Program-made: the position numbers and the translations under genes
The notes under the pieces: generated by a model
Databases searched by the model: none
Seen by the model: the letters and a program-made list of their open reading frames with translations, nothing else
What the model was told of the DNA's origin: nothing
In this document: in pieces, positions 26,209 to 34,709 of the stretch
Layout: each line of letters begins with the position of its first letter
Numbering within the stretch: position 1 is the first letter of the stretch
NCBI GenBank assembly: GCA_024640625.1
Contig: JAHEER010000003.1
Span: 50,258 to 114,257, forward strand
Direction: 5' to 3'
From: Desulfobulbaceae bacterium
GTDB taxonomy: Bacteria > Desulfobacterota > Desulfobulbia > Desulfobulbales > Desulfocapsaceae
Length of the DNA stretch: 64,000 nt

Positions 26209-27348
26209 TCAGAGTTTTTCAACTAGCAAGGCTGTCTGGCGGGCCCCGTCCAGATCCAGCCAGGTTCTGTAGCGGCCCGCCTGCAACTGGGCCGCCATCA
26301 GTGCTGCCAGCCGCTCTGGTTCCAGGTCCTTTTCTTCCAGCATCCTGATTGAGTGGTCGGCGATGAGTTGCTCTACCCTGAGCCGTTGTTCCCTGTTTTG
26401 CTCAAAAGGCAGCATCAGGGCGGGCACCCCGGCCGCCAGCGTATTCATTGAGGTGTTGTAGCCGGCCATGGACACCGACAGGTCGGCGGCCGCAAGCCAG
26501 TCGACGAAATGATCAGCAAAGCGCTCGATAACTAAGTTCTGTCTGCGTGATGAGCGCAGTTTCGCCACCACATCGGGAGGGCAATAGGGGCCGGCGAACA
26601 GGCGAAAGTGAAGGCTGGGAGAAGTTATACGACGATCTGCCGACGCTGCGACCGCCTCGAGCAGATGCGAGCCGACACTGCCGCTGCCGATGCTGGCCAC
26701 AACCAGCTTATCCGTATCTTTCAGCCCCAGTCCTGTCCTGATCGTGGAGCGGGCATCGGGCCGCGGCCCGGGGGTGACAAAACCGGTATAGAGGATCGGC
26801 ACCTTGAGCTTTTCGACGGGACCAAAGGTCGCGTCCAGTTTAACCACCCGGGGATCGGCGTGGACGAGCAGACCGTCGAAACAGGAGTTGAGGGTATCGA
26901 CGACCCTGTCTTCCCACATCGAGCGGTCGGTTTTTTTCTCCACCAGGATATCGCGCAGGCTGCAAAGTACCGCGCAGGACTTCTGCCGGGCCGCTTCGAG
27001 CAGCGGGGTCAGTTCGAACCTGAAGGCTTTACGGCCGAACGGGTAGAGCTCGAGGATCAGACAGTCCGGCAGGGCGGCGTGGAAAAATGAGAGGAGTGTC
27101 TCGATCCTTGCAGCCTTGATCTTTTCGAGCCCGAGATCGGGATCGCAGGGCTCCAGGCGGGAAAATTGAGCGTCCATCTGCAGGCCGGGAAGCGTGAGGA
27201 AGTCGAAGGGCTGGTTACCGACTTCAATATCGGGGCCGCCGACAATCATGGTGACCTGGTGCGCGCCGCTGCAGGCCCGGCAAATCTCCAGGCTGCGGTG
27301 AAAATGGCCGACTCCGAGCACATGCTGACAGTAGTAGAGAATTCTCAC
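26209..27348 (-). CDS. GT28/MGT-like glycosyltransferase
   Basis: The protein has 379 residues with a GT-B fold. The N terminus MRILYYCQHVLGVGHFHRS has the Gly-x-GH-x-x-R pattern of MurG/MGT-type enzymes. The C-terminal donor site reads SMAGYNTSMNTLAAGVPALM followed by PFEQNREQ, the nucleotide-sugar binding region. It shares this layout with the first gene of the operon (29266-30504), so the two are probably paralogues adding different sugars. Its ATG overlaps the phosphatase stop by 4 bases. Acceptor and donor are unknown. Confidence 0.8.
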   Translation of the reverse strand: MRILYYCQHVLGVGHFHRSLEICRACSGAHQVTMIVGGPDIEVGNQPFDFLTLPGLQMDAQFSRLEPCDPDLGLEKIKAARIETLLSFFHAALPDCLILELYPFGRKAFRFELTPLLEAARQKSCAVLCSLRDILVEKKTDRSMWEDRVVDTLNSCFDGLLVHADPRVVKLDATFGPVEKLKVPILYTGFVTPGPRPDARSTIRTGLGLKDTDKLVVASIGSGSVGSHLLEAVAASADRRITSPSLHFRLFAGPYCPPDVVAKLRSSRRQNLVIERFADHFVDWLAAADLSVSMAGYNTSMNTLAAGVPALMLPFEQNREQRLRVEQLIADHSIRMLEEKDLEPERLAALMAAQLQAGRYRTWLDLDGARQTALLVEKL

Positions 27349-27974
27349 GGCGTCGGGCTGGGCTGGATGTTGTAGGCAAAACCGGTCATCGTGTCATTGC
27401 AGCAGGAAATCGTCTGCAGCCGGTCCTTGTCGATCAGCTTCGGTTCCCCGGGGAGAAAGTCTCGTTTTTCAAGGGCATAGATCAACGATTTTATGACTCC
27501 CTGATGGGTAATCACCAGGATCTGCTCGCCTTGATACTCACGCCCGATGGAACTCAGGAGGGCCTGCGCCCGGCGGCAGACCTCGATTCGGCTCTCTCCT
27601 TCCGGGGGCCGGAAGGACCAGCCTTTTTCCACCTGCGCCCGCAGCTCATCACCGCTGCCGGTTTGTATCTCGGTCCAGCTCAATCCTTCCCAGATGCCCC
27701 AGTCCTGCTCGCGCAGGTCCTGCTCCTCACGAATCTCGACCCGCAGTGCTTCGTTGATGAGGGTGGCGGTGGTTCTGGCCCGAGGTGCGGGACTGGTAAT
27801 GATGCGGGTCCATCTCCAGCGCGGGCCGGAGAGAAACCGGGCCCATTCCCGCACCGCCTCGATACCGTCGGCAGTGAGCGGGGAATCGAGTCGTCCCTGT
27901 ACCCGCCGCTGCCTGTTCCAGACGGTCTGACCGTGCCTGAGCAGGCCGAAAAGCGTCGACTTCGAGATACCCAT
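27345..27974 (-). CDS. Histidine phosphatase (phosphoglycerate-mutase superfamily)
   Basis: The protein has 209 residues. The catalytic loop LLRHGQTVWNRQRRVQGR carries the RHG motif, and the second catalytic His is in VITHQGVIKSLIYAL; ILREQDWGIWEGL-like text (REQDWGIWEG) holds the conserved acid region. The family includes CobC, GpmB-like and sugar-phosphate phosphatases. Position inside a glycan operon, between two glycosyltransferases and coupled to one, suggests a sugar-phosphate or nucleotide-sugar intermediate as substrate, similar in idea to GmhB-type steps. This role is inferred from context only. Confidence 0.85.
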   Translation of the reverse strand: MGISKSTLFGLLRHGQTVWNRQRRVQGRLDSPLTADGIEAVREWARFLSGPRWRWTRIITSPAPRARTTATLINEALRVEIREEQDLREQDWGIWEGLSWTEIQTGSGDELRAQVEKGWSFRPPEGESRIEVCRRAQALLSSIGREYQGEQILVITHQGVIKSLIYALEKRDFLPGEPKLIDKDRLQTISCCNDTMTGFAYNIQPSPTP

Positions 27975-27997
27975 GTTGGCTGCCGTAAAACTGAATT

Positions 27998-29269
27998 TCA
28001 GGGCAGGGTCACCCTCTGCCCCAGCCTCGGGTCGGCATCGATGAACAACCTGGCCAGATCGACGATCAATCTGCTGTTGTCGAATTGTGCTCCGACGAAC
28101 TCGATGCCTCTTGTAATAACCTTTTGACGAAGTTCCCTATCTGTCAACAGCTGGACGACCGCCTCCGACAACGCCTCGCTGTCCTCTGGGTCCACCGTCA
28201 ACCCGGTCGCGCCGTCGATGACGATCTCCGGGATCGACGATACCCTGGTCGCTACCGCCGGCACACCCATGGCCAGCGCTTCAACCAATACGTTGGGGAT
28301 GCCGTCCCGGTCGCCGTCGGCGGCTATCTTGCTGCCAAGGATGAAAAGATCGCTGTGGCGGAAGTGGTCGAGAACTTCCTCGTGCGGCTTGGTGCCGAGC
28401 CAATGACAGCGGGAACCCAGGCCCAGTTCCTGGATGAGCCCAAGCACCGAGTCGCGGTCGTCGCCGTCGCCGATTAAGGTGTGCTCGAAATCGATGGCCT
28501 TGTCGACCAGTCTTTTGAGGGCCCGGTAGACGGTGGGCAACCCTTTCTTCTCGATTATTCTGGCAACGGTCAAAAGCCGGTAAGGTGGGGTTGTTGCCAC
28601 CCGGGTCTCTTCGCTTCTGAACAGGTCCAGGTCGATGCCGTGATAAATGCAGTGAACACTGGCGCCGTTGTTGCTTTTCAGTTTTTCCAGATAGTCTTTA
28701 TTCTGCCTGGTGCAGGTTGCCACAAACACCGCCTGCGCCAGTTTTTCTCGTAATTGATCGGGGTGGGAAGTGTAGATATCCTTGGCGTGGGCGGTGAAAC
28801 TGAAACTGAGCCCGGAGAGCAGACTGCTGAACATGGTCACCGAGGTCGGCGAGTGAGCGAAGTGACCGTGCAGATGACAAATGGCGGGGTTTTGGGCCAG
28901 GAATTTCTGGGTGAGATAGCCCGCCTGGAACAGATGTTTGAAAGTTGCCTGCCGCCGGGTCCGGCGAAAACGCCGTGCCGCAGTCGCCAGGGCGTGCCGA
29001 TAGCGCTTGGGGCGCTTGACGGCGCAGAGAATGTTGGGACCAATCAGTTTGGGCAGGTCGGTGAGCAACTCGGTGGGCAGATAATCGACCCGGGCCTTGA
29101 TCTGGGTGACCGACTCGTGGCAGAAGTCTTCTCGGCCGCGGCGCATCGGAAAGAGATGCATGGAAAAACCGAGTCTTTCCAGCAGAAGAATCTCATTGGA
29201 AACAAAGGTTTCAGAAATTCTGGGGTAGCCCTTGAGGATATAGGCAAGGGTCGGTGGGGTGCCGTTCAT
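27998..29269 (-). CDS. GT4-family glycosyltransferase
   Basis: The protein has 423 residues with a GT-B fold. The N terminus ILKGYPRISETFVSNEILLL is typical of colanic-acid/WcaL-like GT4 enzymes. The C-terminal donor domain has LVEALAMGVPAVATRVSSIP and EIVIDGATGLTVDPED, the E-x7-E nucleotide-sugar site. It probably adds a hexose to a lipid-linked or secreted glycan in the cytoplasm. It overlaps the upstream glycosyltransferase by 4 bases and precedes the phosphatase by 23 bases. The specific sugar cannot be told. Confidence 0.85.
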   Translation of the reverse strand: MNGTPPTLAYILKGYPRISETFVSNEILLLERLGFSMHLFPMRRGREDFCHESVTQIKARVDYLPTELLTDLPKLIGPNILCAVKRPKRYRHALATAARRFRRTRRQATFKHLFQAGYLTQKFLAQNPAICHLHGHFAHSPTSVTMFSSLLSGLSFSFTAHAKDIYTSHPDQLREKLAQAVFVATCTRQNKDYLEKLKSNNGASVHCIYHGIDLDLFRSEETRVATTPPYRLLTVARIIEKKGLPTVYRALKRLVDKAIDFEHTLIGDGDDRDSVLGLIQELGLGSRCHWLGTKPHEEVLDHFRHSDLFILGSKIAADGDRDGIPNVLVEALAMGVPAVATRVSSIPEIVIDGATGLTVDPEDSEALSEAVVQLLTDRELRQKVITRGIEFVGAQFDNSRLIVDLARLFIDADPRLGQRVTLP

Positions 29270-30504
29270 GGCTGAACAGCTGAGGTTTTGGCGGCTGCGG
29301 CAAGGACTGCGTCTCCCTCCTGGTCCCGGAAATAATTAAGGCGTTCGAGCATTGTGTCGATACCCGTTAATCTGAAGTTGGACATTGCCTGGGCGAAGTG
29401 ATCTTTGTTTTCCAGGATGGAAAAGATCTTGTCGCGCAGCCGCTGCGGGGTGATATCATGCCAGCCGAGGTAGTCTATCAGTGCTTCGCCTTTGAGGCAT
29501 TGGGCCCTGATCAGTTGCTCTTGGCGTGGTGTTTCCCGGGGAATGATAAGCGCAGGGGTCTGCTGGGTGAGAATCTCGCAGATCGTATTGTAGCCCCCCA
29601 TGGAGATCACCAGGTCGGCTGCCTGCATCAACTCTTCAAGCCGGCTGTGAAACGGCAGGGTTTTAATACCGTACACCTTGCCTCGCTTCTTTATCTCTTC
29701 ACGTTTCCTCTTGGGCATGAAGGGACCGGTGATGATCAGGCTCTTGAAAGGCAGGGTGGTCGGGAAATAGTCGTGCATGTCAATGAACTGGTCGAGTACG
29801 TCAAAACCGTCGCCGCCGCCGCCCGTGGTTACCAGAACAAAGGTGTCGTGGGGCAGGATGCGATAGCGGCGACGCACTTTTTTTCTGACATTGGCACGTT
29901 TTTTAATGCGCGGAATGTAGCCGGTGAATACAACCCGATCCTTGATCGCTTCAGGAAATTGATAGAGGGATACCGGATCATACACCTCCTGGTTCCCATA
30001 GACCCAGATCTCGTCGTAGAGACTGGAGAGGGAGGAATAGATGTCCCTATCCCGCCAGTCTTTGACGATGACCTCGGGATCGTCGAGAATATCCCGCAGG
30101 CCGAGCACGGTACGGGTACGCGGCTTACCTTCCTTGAGCCAGGTAAGCGTCGGCAGTACCTCGCGCTTGAGTCCGAGCGGTTCCTTGTCGACGATGAAAA
30201 GATCAGGTTTAAACGTCTGCGCGGTGGCCAGGATGATGTTGGTCCTGATGGAGAGGGCCTGCTGATCTTCGATCTTGATTGACAGTGAGCGGTATTCGTC
30301 GTTGGTTTTTTTTATCATCCCCGGAATTCTGACAAAATCGACCTGGCTGGGCAGGGCAAAGCGACCGGCGATGGGTGATCCGGTCAAAATCAGGATATTG
30401 GTGTTGGTGCCCCTGAGATGGTTGGCGATCGCCATGGTCCGGCGGATATGACCAAGGCCGTAGGTATCGTGGGAGTACATCAATATATTGAAAGGAGGGG
30501 CCAC
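29266..30504 (-). CDS. GT28/MGT-like glycosyltransferase, first gene of glycan operon
   Basis: The protein has 412 residues with a GT-B fold. N-terminal YSHDTYGLGHIRRTMAIANH contains the GLGHxRR motif, and the donor site reads SMGGYNTICEILTQQTPALI with PRETPRQEQ. This subgroup (COG4671-like predicted glycosyltransferases) often sits with GT4 and deacetylase genes, as here. The middle section is basic (IKKRANVRKKVRRRYRI), which could hold the enzyme at the membrane. It has its own promoter 60 bases upstream and leads a five-gene operon. The product of the pathway is unknown. Confidence 0.8.
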   Translation of the reverse strand: MAPPFNILMYSHDTYGLGHIRRTMAIANHLRGTNTNILILTGSPIAGRFALPSQVDFVRIPGMIKKTNDEYRSLSIKIEDQQALSIRTNIILATAQTFKPDLFIVDKEPLGLKREVLPTLTWLKEGKPRTRTVLGLRDILDDPEVIVKDWRDRDIYSSLSSLYDEIWVYGNQEVYDPVSLYQFPEAIKDRVVFTGYIPRIKKRANVRKKVRRRYRILPHDTFVLVTTGGGGDGFDVLDQFIDMHDYFPTTLPFKSLIITGPFMPKRKREEIKKRGKVYGIKTLPFHSRLEELMQAADLVISMGGYNTICEILTQQTPALIIPRETPRQEQLIRAQCLKGEALIDYLGWHDITPQRLRDKIFSILENKDHFAQAMSNFRLTGIDTMLERLNYFRDQEGDAVLAAAAKTSAVQP

Positions 30505-30563
30505 CGGACGCTCACCCAGTTAGGATCAGGATTATCTTGTTTTTTCGACGGGTTAATACGCAA

Positions 30564-30592
30564 CTTGTATTCCACTGAAGAGACAAAGTCAA
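30564..30592 (-). promoter_or_regulatory. Promoter of the glycan operon
   Basis: The minus strand shows TTGACT (30587-30592), 17 bases, then TACAAG (30564-30569): a good sigma-70 pair. The start codon of the first glycosyltransferase lies about 60 bases downstream. The site lies just past the terminator of the preceding gene, as expected for an independent unit. Confidence 0.5.
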
Positions 30593-30604
30593 GAGCGGTA
30601 GAAA

Positions 30605-30641
30605 GAAAAAAAGCCGTGCGGCAGGGAGACCGCACGGCTTT
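30605..30641 (-). terminator. Rho-independent terminator of the small outer-membrane protein gene
   Basis: A perfect 11-bp stem (AAGCCGTGCGG at 30611-30621 with its complement at 30630-30640) closes an 8-base loop. On the minus strand it is followed by a T-run (A-run at 30606-30612 on the plus strand). It begins about 25 bases after the stop of the gene at 30666-31220. Confidence 0.9.
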
Positions 30642-30665
30642 ATCCATCTCTAATTTGCAGAGGCC

Positions 30666-31220
30666 TTAAAAACTAAGGGTGAGTTGGTTGCTGATCATCA
30701 GGATTGATTCGACCTCGGAATAGGTGTCTACTTCCTGGAAGAGATCGCCGGTATCCATGTAGCCGAAGTGTACTTCATAGGCCAGGGAGTTGAAGAAGTT
30801 GTAGACCACCCCGATATTGGCCTCCCAGCTCGACTGCAGCGCGCTTTCCGATTTAGAATCCCAGGCTACGCTGGTAACGCCGATGGCGCCGTGAAAAGCC
30901 AGATTGGGTGTGGGCAGATATTCGGCGGCAACTGCCCAGCCATGCGGTGCGGTTCCGGTTGCCTGCGAACTGAAGGATGAAGCGAAGGGATCATCTCCAA
31001 AGACATCGGTGGTGGAACTGGTTATCATCAGCGGCTTGAAGCGCGATGTCTCGAACAGCAGCCCGCTGTCGGACTCGGACACGGCATCGCTGTCAAAAGT
31101 ATAACCGGTTATCTTGTATTCGGTGTTATCGAGTCCGTCAGCCTGGGAGGTGGCCACGCCGACTGTCAGCAGAAGCGCTGTCAGGAGGGCGAGCAGTAGA
31201 TGGATTCGATGAGGTTTCAT
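30666..31220 (-). CDS. Small outer-membrane beta-barrel candidate
   Basis: The protein has 184 residues with a signal peptide (residues about 1-27, ending SQA). The mature part has alternating aromatic/polar strands (GWAVAAEYLPTPNLAFHGAI, WEANIGVVYNFFNSLAYEV) and ends SNQLTLSF, with the terminal Phe that the BAM complex recognises. A barrel of about eight strands would fit the length. It is a single-gene unit with its own promoter and a strong terminator, divergent from the VCBS-repeat gene. No specific function is recognised. Confidence 0.65.
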   Translation of the reverse strand: MKPHRIHLLLALLTALLLTVGVATSQADGLDNTEYKITGYTFDSDAVSESDSGLLFETSRFKPLMITSSTTDVFGDDPFASSFSSQATGTAPHGWAVAAEYLPTPNLAFHGAIGVTSVAWDSKSESALQSSWEANIGVVYNFFNSLAYEVHFGYMDTGDLFQEVDTYSEVESILMISNQLTLSF

Positions 31221-31307
31221 GACGTCTGATAAATCAGTATATATTTCAAATAGTTACACAAAAATTGGGCCGTGGGCCTTTGAGTACAAAAATTTAAACT
31301 CACTTAC

Positions 31308-31336
31308 ATAGTGTGCTGTTCCCCGTTAAAAGTCAA
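31308..31336 (-). promoter_or_regulatory. Promoter candidate for the small outer-membrane protein
   Basis: The minus strand has TTGACT (31331-31336), 17 bases, then CACTAT (31308-31313). The leader to the start codon at 31220 is about 80 bases. The -10 is weak, so this is tentative. The rest of the 31221-31481 divergent region is AT-rich without another clear signal. Confidence 0.4.
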
Positions 31337-31481
31337 GCGAATATTATTATTTTTCTCGCTTAAACATCTCCATCAACGGCCCCTTGTTGCGGGAGTACGC
31401 CAGATGTTTTATTAATAGCAGACCTTTTTACCGCAAATTACCGTCAATGGACCCCGACGATGTTCAAGATTAGGTGAATCT

Positions 31482-33224
31482 ATGTATCTGCTACTCAGAA
31501 TCGCGCTCTGTCTGCTGTTCATACTGCAGGCCCCTCATGTCTTTTCCTCCGACGGGGAAGAGATTCCGACAATCACCGTACTGCCTTTTGAGGTGAGCGA
31601 AGAGGGAGACTATGCCTATTTAAACAAGGCAATCGATCAGATGCTGCTGGCCCGGCTGTCCCGCTTTAAGGATATAAGGATTGTCACGGTCCCCCTGGGC
31701 GACGAGGAAATACGGGCGCTGCAGCAGGAGGTGCAGGCAGGTAAGTTGAGCGAAGCACGCCAGAAGCTTGGCGGCAGCTGGCTGCTCGAGCCCAGCATGT
31801 ATTCACTCAAGGACGGCATGCAGATAAATCTCAGTCTGACACCCCTGCAGGGAGGCAGGCCCACATCGTTTGCCGAGAAAATCGACAGCCAGGACCAGAT
31901 CATGTCAGCGGTAAATTCGCTCACCGCCGACATTTATGCAACGGTTGCCGAACTGGAGAGCGAAGAAAATCTCTCCCCGCTCACCGAGAAAGAAGATGAC
32001 GCGTTGAGCGGCTTTGCCACGCCCCATCCCGAACGGGATTATAAAAAAGGTATCTACGGCGGCTCCGGCATCATTGCCGGGGACCAGGGGGGAGCCGGCT
32101 TCGAGTCGCGCGGCATTCGCAAGAGCGGCATCCTGCCCATGCAGGTGGAGTCGCTGGTGGTCGGCGATCTCGACAATGACGGCAAAAACGAACTGATCGT
32201 CAGCTCGCAGAGCAAGATCCGCGTTTTTACCTACGACGATCTGAATTTCAGGATGGTCGCCAAATATGATTTTTCACCGGTCATGAAAATTCATGCGCTC
32301 AACATCGGCGATCATGACCGCAGCGGCACCCAGAAACTGTATATCTCCGCCAATGAAGGCAGGTATGCCTCCTCGGCGATCCTGAGCTGGAACGGTACCG
32401 AGACCATGCAGCCTCTTAGTCAGAAACTGCGCTGGTATATCCGCCCGGTGACTCTGCCCGGCAGGGGAGAAGTTCTCATCGGTCAGCAGACCAGCCTGCG
32501 CGCCATCGACAATTACTTGAGCCCAGGCGTATTCGAGCTTATCAGAGACCCTGATAGCGGCAGATTGACGAAAGGGGCCAAGCTCCTGCTGCCCGAAGAT
32601 ACCAATCTGTTCGATTTCATCAAGGCCGACCTGAACGGTGACGGCAGCATGGAAACCGTGGTGATCGACAAGAAGATGAAAATGCAGGTCTACGACGCGG
32701 CGCTCAATCTTATCTGGGTCAGCAGTGCCAGTTACGGCGGCAGTAAGAGATACTTTGGTCCCCACTGGCAAAAAAATAAAGCTACGAATCGATTATCGGG
32801 AATGAATTTGTCAGATCAGGACAACAGACAGCTTGTTTTCATTCCGGGCCGACTGGACACCAAGGATATTACCGGTGACGGCCTGCCCGAAGTGGTGGTC
32901 GGCACCAACGAGATCAACGTGGCCACCAAATATCTCAGCAACACCCGCAGCTTCGACGGCGGTTCGGTGGCCTGTCTGGGCTGGTCTGGCCAGGGGCTGA
33001 TCGAGCTCTGGCAGACCAGCCACATCGGCGGCTATGTGGCCGACTATTTTTTCGATGAGGATGCTGAACAGGCCGATGACAAGGGCAAAGTGATTAATCG
33101 CCTCTATGTTGCCCAGATACCCGTCACGCCCATCTGGAATCAATTTCTGTCTGGTAATGAGAGTAAGCTCCTGGCCTACGAGATGGTGGTAAAAAAAGTC
33201 GAGGAGAAACCAGACCGCTCCTGA
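31482..33224 (+). CDS. Secreted VCBS/FG-GAP repeat protein with TolB-N-like N-terminal domain
   Basis: The protein has 580 residues with a signal peptide (about 1-23). Residues about 28-150 resemble the PFE...L...L.RLS domain used by TolB- and CsgG-type envelope proteins to sense or bind partners (ITVLPFEVSEEGDYAYLNKA). The rest holds propeller-type repeats with calcium-like loops: GDLDNDGKNELIV, ADLNGDGSMETVVID and KDITGDGLPEVVVGTNE. Such propellers usually bind ligands in the periplasm or at the outer membrane. AGGTGA precedes the ATG. It lies just upstream of the porin, though the porin has its own strong promoter. Function unknown. Confidence 0.75.
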   Translation: MYLLLRIALCLLFILQAPHVFSSDGEEIPTITVLPFEVSEEGDYAYLNKAIDQMLLARLSRFKDIRIVTVPLGDEEIRALQQEVQAGKLSEARQKLGGSWLLEPSMYSLKDGMQINLSLTPLQGGRPTSFAEKIDSQDQIMSAVNSLTADIYATVAELESEENLSPLTEKEDDALSGFATPHPERDYKKGIYGGSGIIAGDQGGAGFESRGIRKSGILPMQVESLVVGDLDNDGKNELIVSSQSKIRVFTYDDLNFRMVAKYDFSPVMKIHALNIGDHDRSGTQKLYISANEGRYASSAILSWNGTETMQPLSQKLRWYIRPVTLPGRGEVLIGQQTSLRAIDNYLSPGVFELIRDPDSGRLTKGAKLLLPEDTNLFDFIKADLNGDGSMETVVIDKKMKMQVYDAALNLIWVSSASYGGSKRYFGPHWQKNKATNRLSGMNLSDQDNRQLVFIPGRLDTKDITGDGLPEVVVGTNEINVATKYLSNTRSFDGGSVACLGWSGQGLIELWQTSHIGGYVADYFFDEDAEQADDKGKVINRLYVAQIPVTPIWNQFLSGNESKLLAYEMVVKKVEEKPDRS

Positions 33225-33308
33225 TTATAAATTCAAAACATGCATAAGATTGTATAGTTAGAGAGCAGAAACGACGGTATAATTTTTTAAACTTTTAGTA
33301 AAAAAAAC

Positions 33309-33337
33309 TTGACATGGGGCTGCGACGGGTATATAAG
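33309..33337 (+). promoter_or_regulatory. Strong sigma-70 promoter of the porin gene
   Basis: A perfect -35 TTGACA (33309-33314), a 17-base spacer and TATAAG (33332-33337) inside TATATAAG make this the best promoter seen in the window. It fits the high expression expected of a major outer-membrane protein. Confidence 0.8.
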
Positions 33338-33343
33338 ATCGGT

Positions 33344-33454
33344 AGTACGATGGCAATTGTGCCGTGCATTCGGCTGATAAGTCTGAGGATCCACGGCATA
33401 CATTGAACCTGCAGGCCCCGATAACCGGGGTTTAAAAAACCTAGGAGAGAAAAT
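33344..33454 (+). other. Structured 5' leader of the porin mRNA
   Basis: The leader of about 110 bases has a potential 6-bp pairing (GCCGTG 33361-33366 with CACGGC 33392-33397) and a 5-bp hairpin (CCCCG 33416-33420, CGGGG 33426-33430) ending 12 bases before the AGGAG ribosome site at 33443-33447. Such leaders often set mRNA stability or are small-RNA targets in porin genes. No known riboswitch is recognised. Confidence 0.35.
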
Positions 33455-34615
33455 ATGAAAAAAGTAATTGCTGCAGCAGCCGGCCTGATGCTGGTCGGTA
33501 CCATGGTAGGATCGGCCTCAGCCGCCGTATCCTTTAGCGGCGACGCGCGTGTGCGTTTCCTTTATCAACAGGACTATGACCTGGGTGCCACCACCACCGA
33601 TGAAGAAACCGGTGTGACCACTCGAGTAAACGAGCAAGATAACAAGGTAACCCAGCGTGTTCGTCTTCAGGCTCGTGCTGAGGCCCCGGGCGGCGCGTAT
33701 GCTGTCGGCCGTTTAGGTATCGGTAACGGTACCTGGGACGGCGGCGGCAGCGGTACCGCCGACGTAGACGTCAGAGACAAGGCCTATATCGGCGTACCGA
33801 TGGGCCCGACAGTGCTCGAGGCCGGTCGTCTGCCGACTCAAGGTCTGGAATCAACGGCCTTCTTCGAGCATGATATCACCAGGGATGGTCTTACCTATAA
33901 GATCATGCCAGGTGACATGGCTACCATTTCACTTGGCTACTACATCAGCTACGAAGCAGCCGTCAATGGCGACCTGGTAGATGATAATGACGAGAGCCAG
34001 TTCGCCCTCTGGGTCGACGCCAAGTTTGCCGGCGACTGGGGAACCAGGCTTGGTGTCATGTACAATGACGATCAGGTGCTGAACGACGGCCGCGACGATG
34101 ACGGTGCCTACGGCGGTATCGAATTCATGGGTCCCGGCGGCCCGGTTGCCATTTCTGGCGCCCTGGCGTTTGACGACAGGGGTGAAGGCGACACCGGCTG
34201 GGGTGGTTTCCTCAGTGGTGGCATGCAGTTTGGCGCCACCTCCGTGGCACTGGAAGGTGGTTACACCGTGGATGGTTTTGTAACTGACGGCGACTACGGC
34301 TTTATCATGCTTGGCGGTGGCCAGTCAATGAGCCCCGGCAGCCTGATTCTTGGTACGCAGGGCGACACCTGGTGGATCGGTGTACCGGTATCTTTTGCCG
34401 TATCCGAGATGCTGACCCTTCAGGGTAACCTGGTGTATGCTGACTTCGATGAGAACGGCGACGGCTTTGAGATTTCCGGCTCCGCCATTTACGCGATCTC
34501 AGACGGTGCCAGTGTGGATCTTGATGTCGGTTACTTTTCCTGGAGCGCTCCTGACAGTGTAACCAACGAACAGGATCCCTTCGGTGCCGGTCTCACCTTT
34601 AACGTAAGCTTCTAA
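33455..34615 (+). CDS. Porin-type outer-membrane protein
   Basis: The protein has 386 residues. A typical signal peptide (MKKVIAAAAGLMLVGTMVGS, then ASA before the cleavage site near residue 23) is followed by a Gly/Asp/aromatic-rich beta-strand pattern and the C-terminal FGAGLTFNVSF ending in Phe. The overall plan fits delta-proteobacterial general porins, trimeric channels for small solutes. Codons are noticeably regular and biased, consistent with strong expression, as are the promoter, the AGGAG site at ideal spacing and the terminator. It is a single-gene unit. Specific substrates are not evident. Confidence 0.8.
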   Translation: MKKVIAAAAGLMLVGTMVGSASAAVSFSGDARVRFLYQQDYDLGATTTDEETGVTTRVNEQDNKVTQRVRLQARAEAPGGAYAVGRLGIGNGTWDGGGSGTADVDVRDKAYIGVPMGPTVLEAGRLPTQGLESTAFFEHDITRDGLTYKIMPGDMATISLGYYISYEAAVNGDLVDDNDESQFALWVDAKFAGDWGTRLGVMYNDDQVLNDGRDDDGAYGGIEFMGPGGPVAISGALAFDDRGEGDTGWGGFLSGGMQFGATSVALEGGYTVDGFVTDGDYGFIMLGGGQSMSPGSLILGTQGDTWWIGVPVSFAVSEMLTLQGNLVYADFDENGDGFEISGSAIYAISDGASVDLDVGYFSWSAPDSVTNEQDPFGAGLTFNVSF

Positions 34616-34649
34616 TCGTAGATCTGTTACTTAGAACTGCGTGACAACA

Positions 34650-34685
34650 AAAGGCCGACCCCCTCGGGGGCCGGCCTTTTTCTTT
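34650..34685 (+). terminator. Rho-independent terminator of the porin gene
   Basis: A long GC-rich stem (AAGGCCGACCCCC at 34651-34663 pairs with GGGGGCCGGCCTT, one C-A mismatch, loop around TC) is followed by TTTTTCTTT. It starts about 35 bases after the stop codon. Confidence 0.9.
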
Positions 34686-34709
34686 GCTCGTCGCAGGTGA
34701 AATTGCAGG

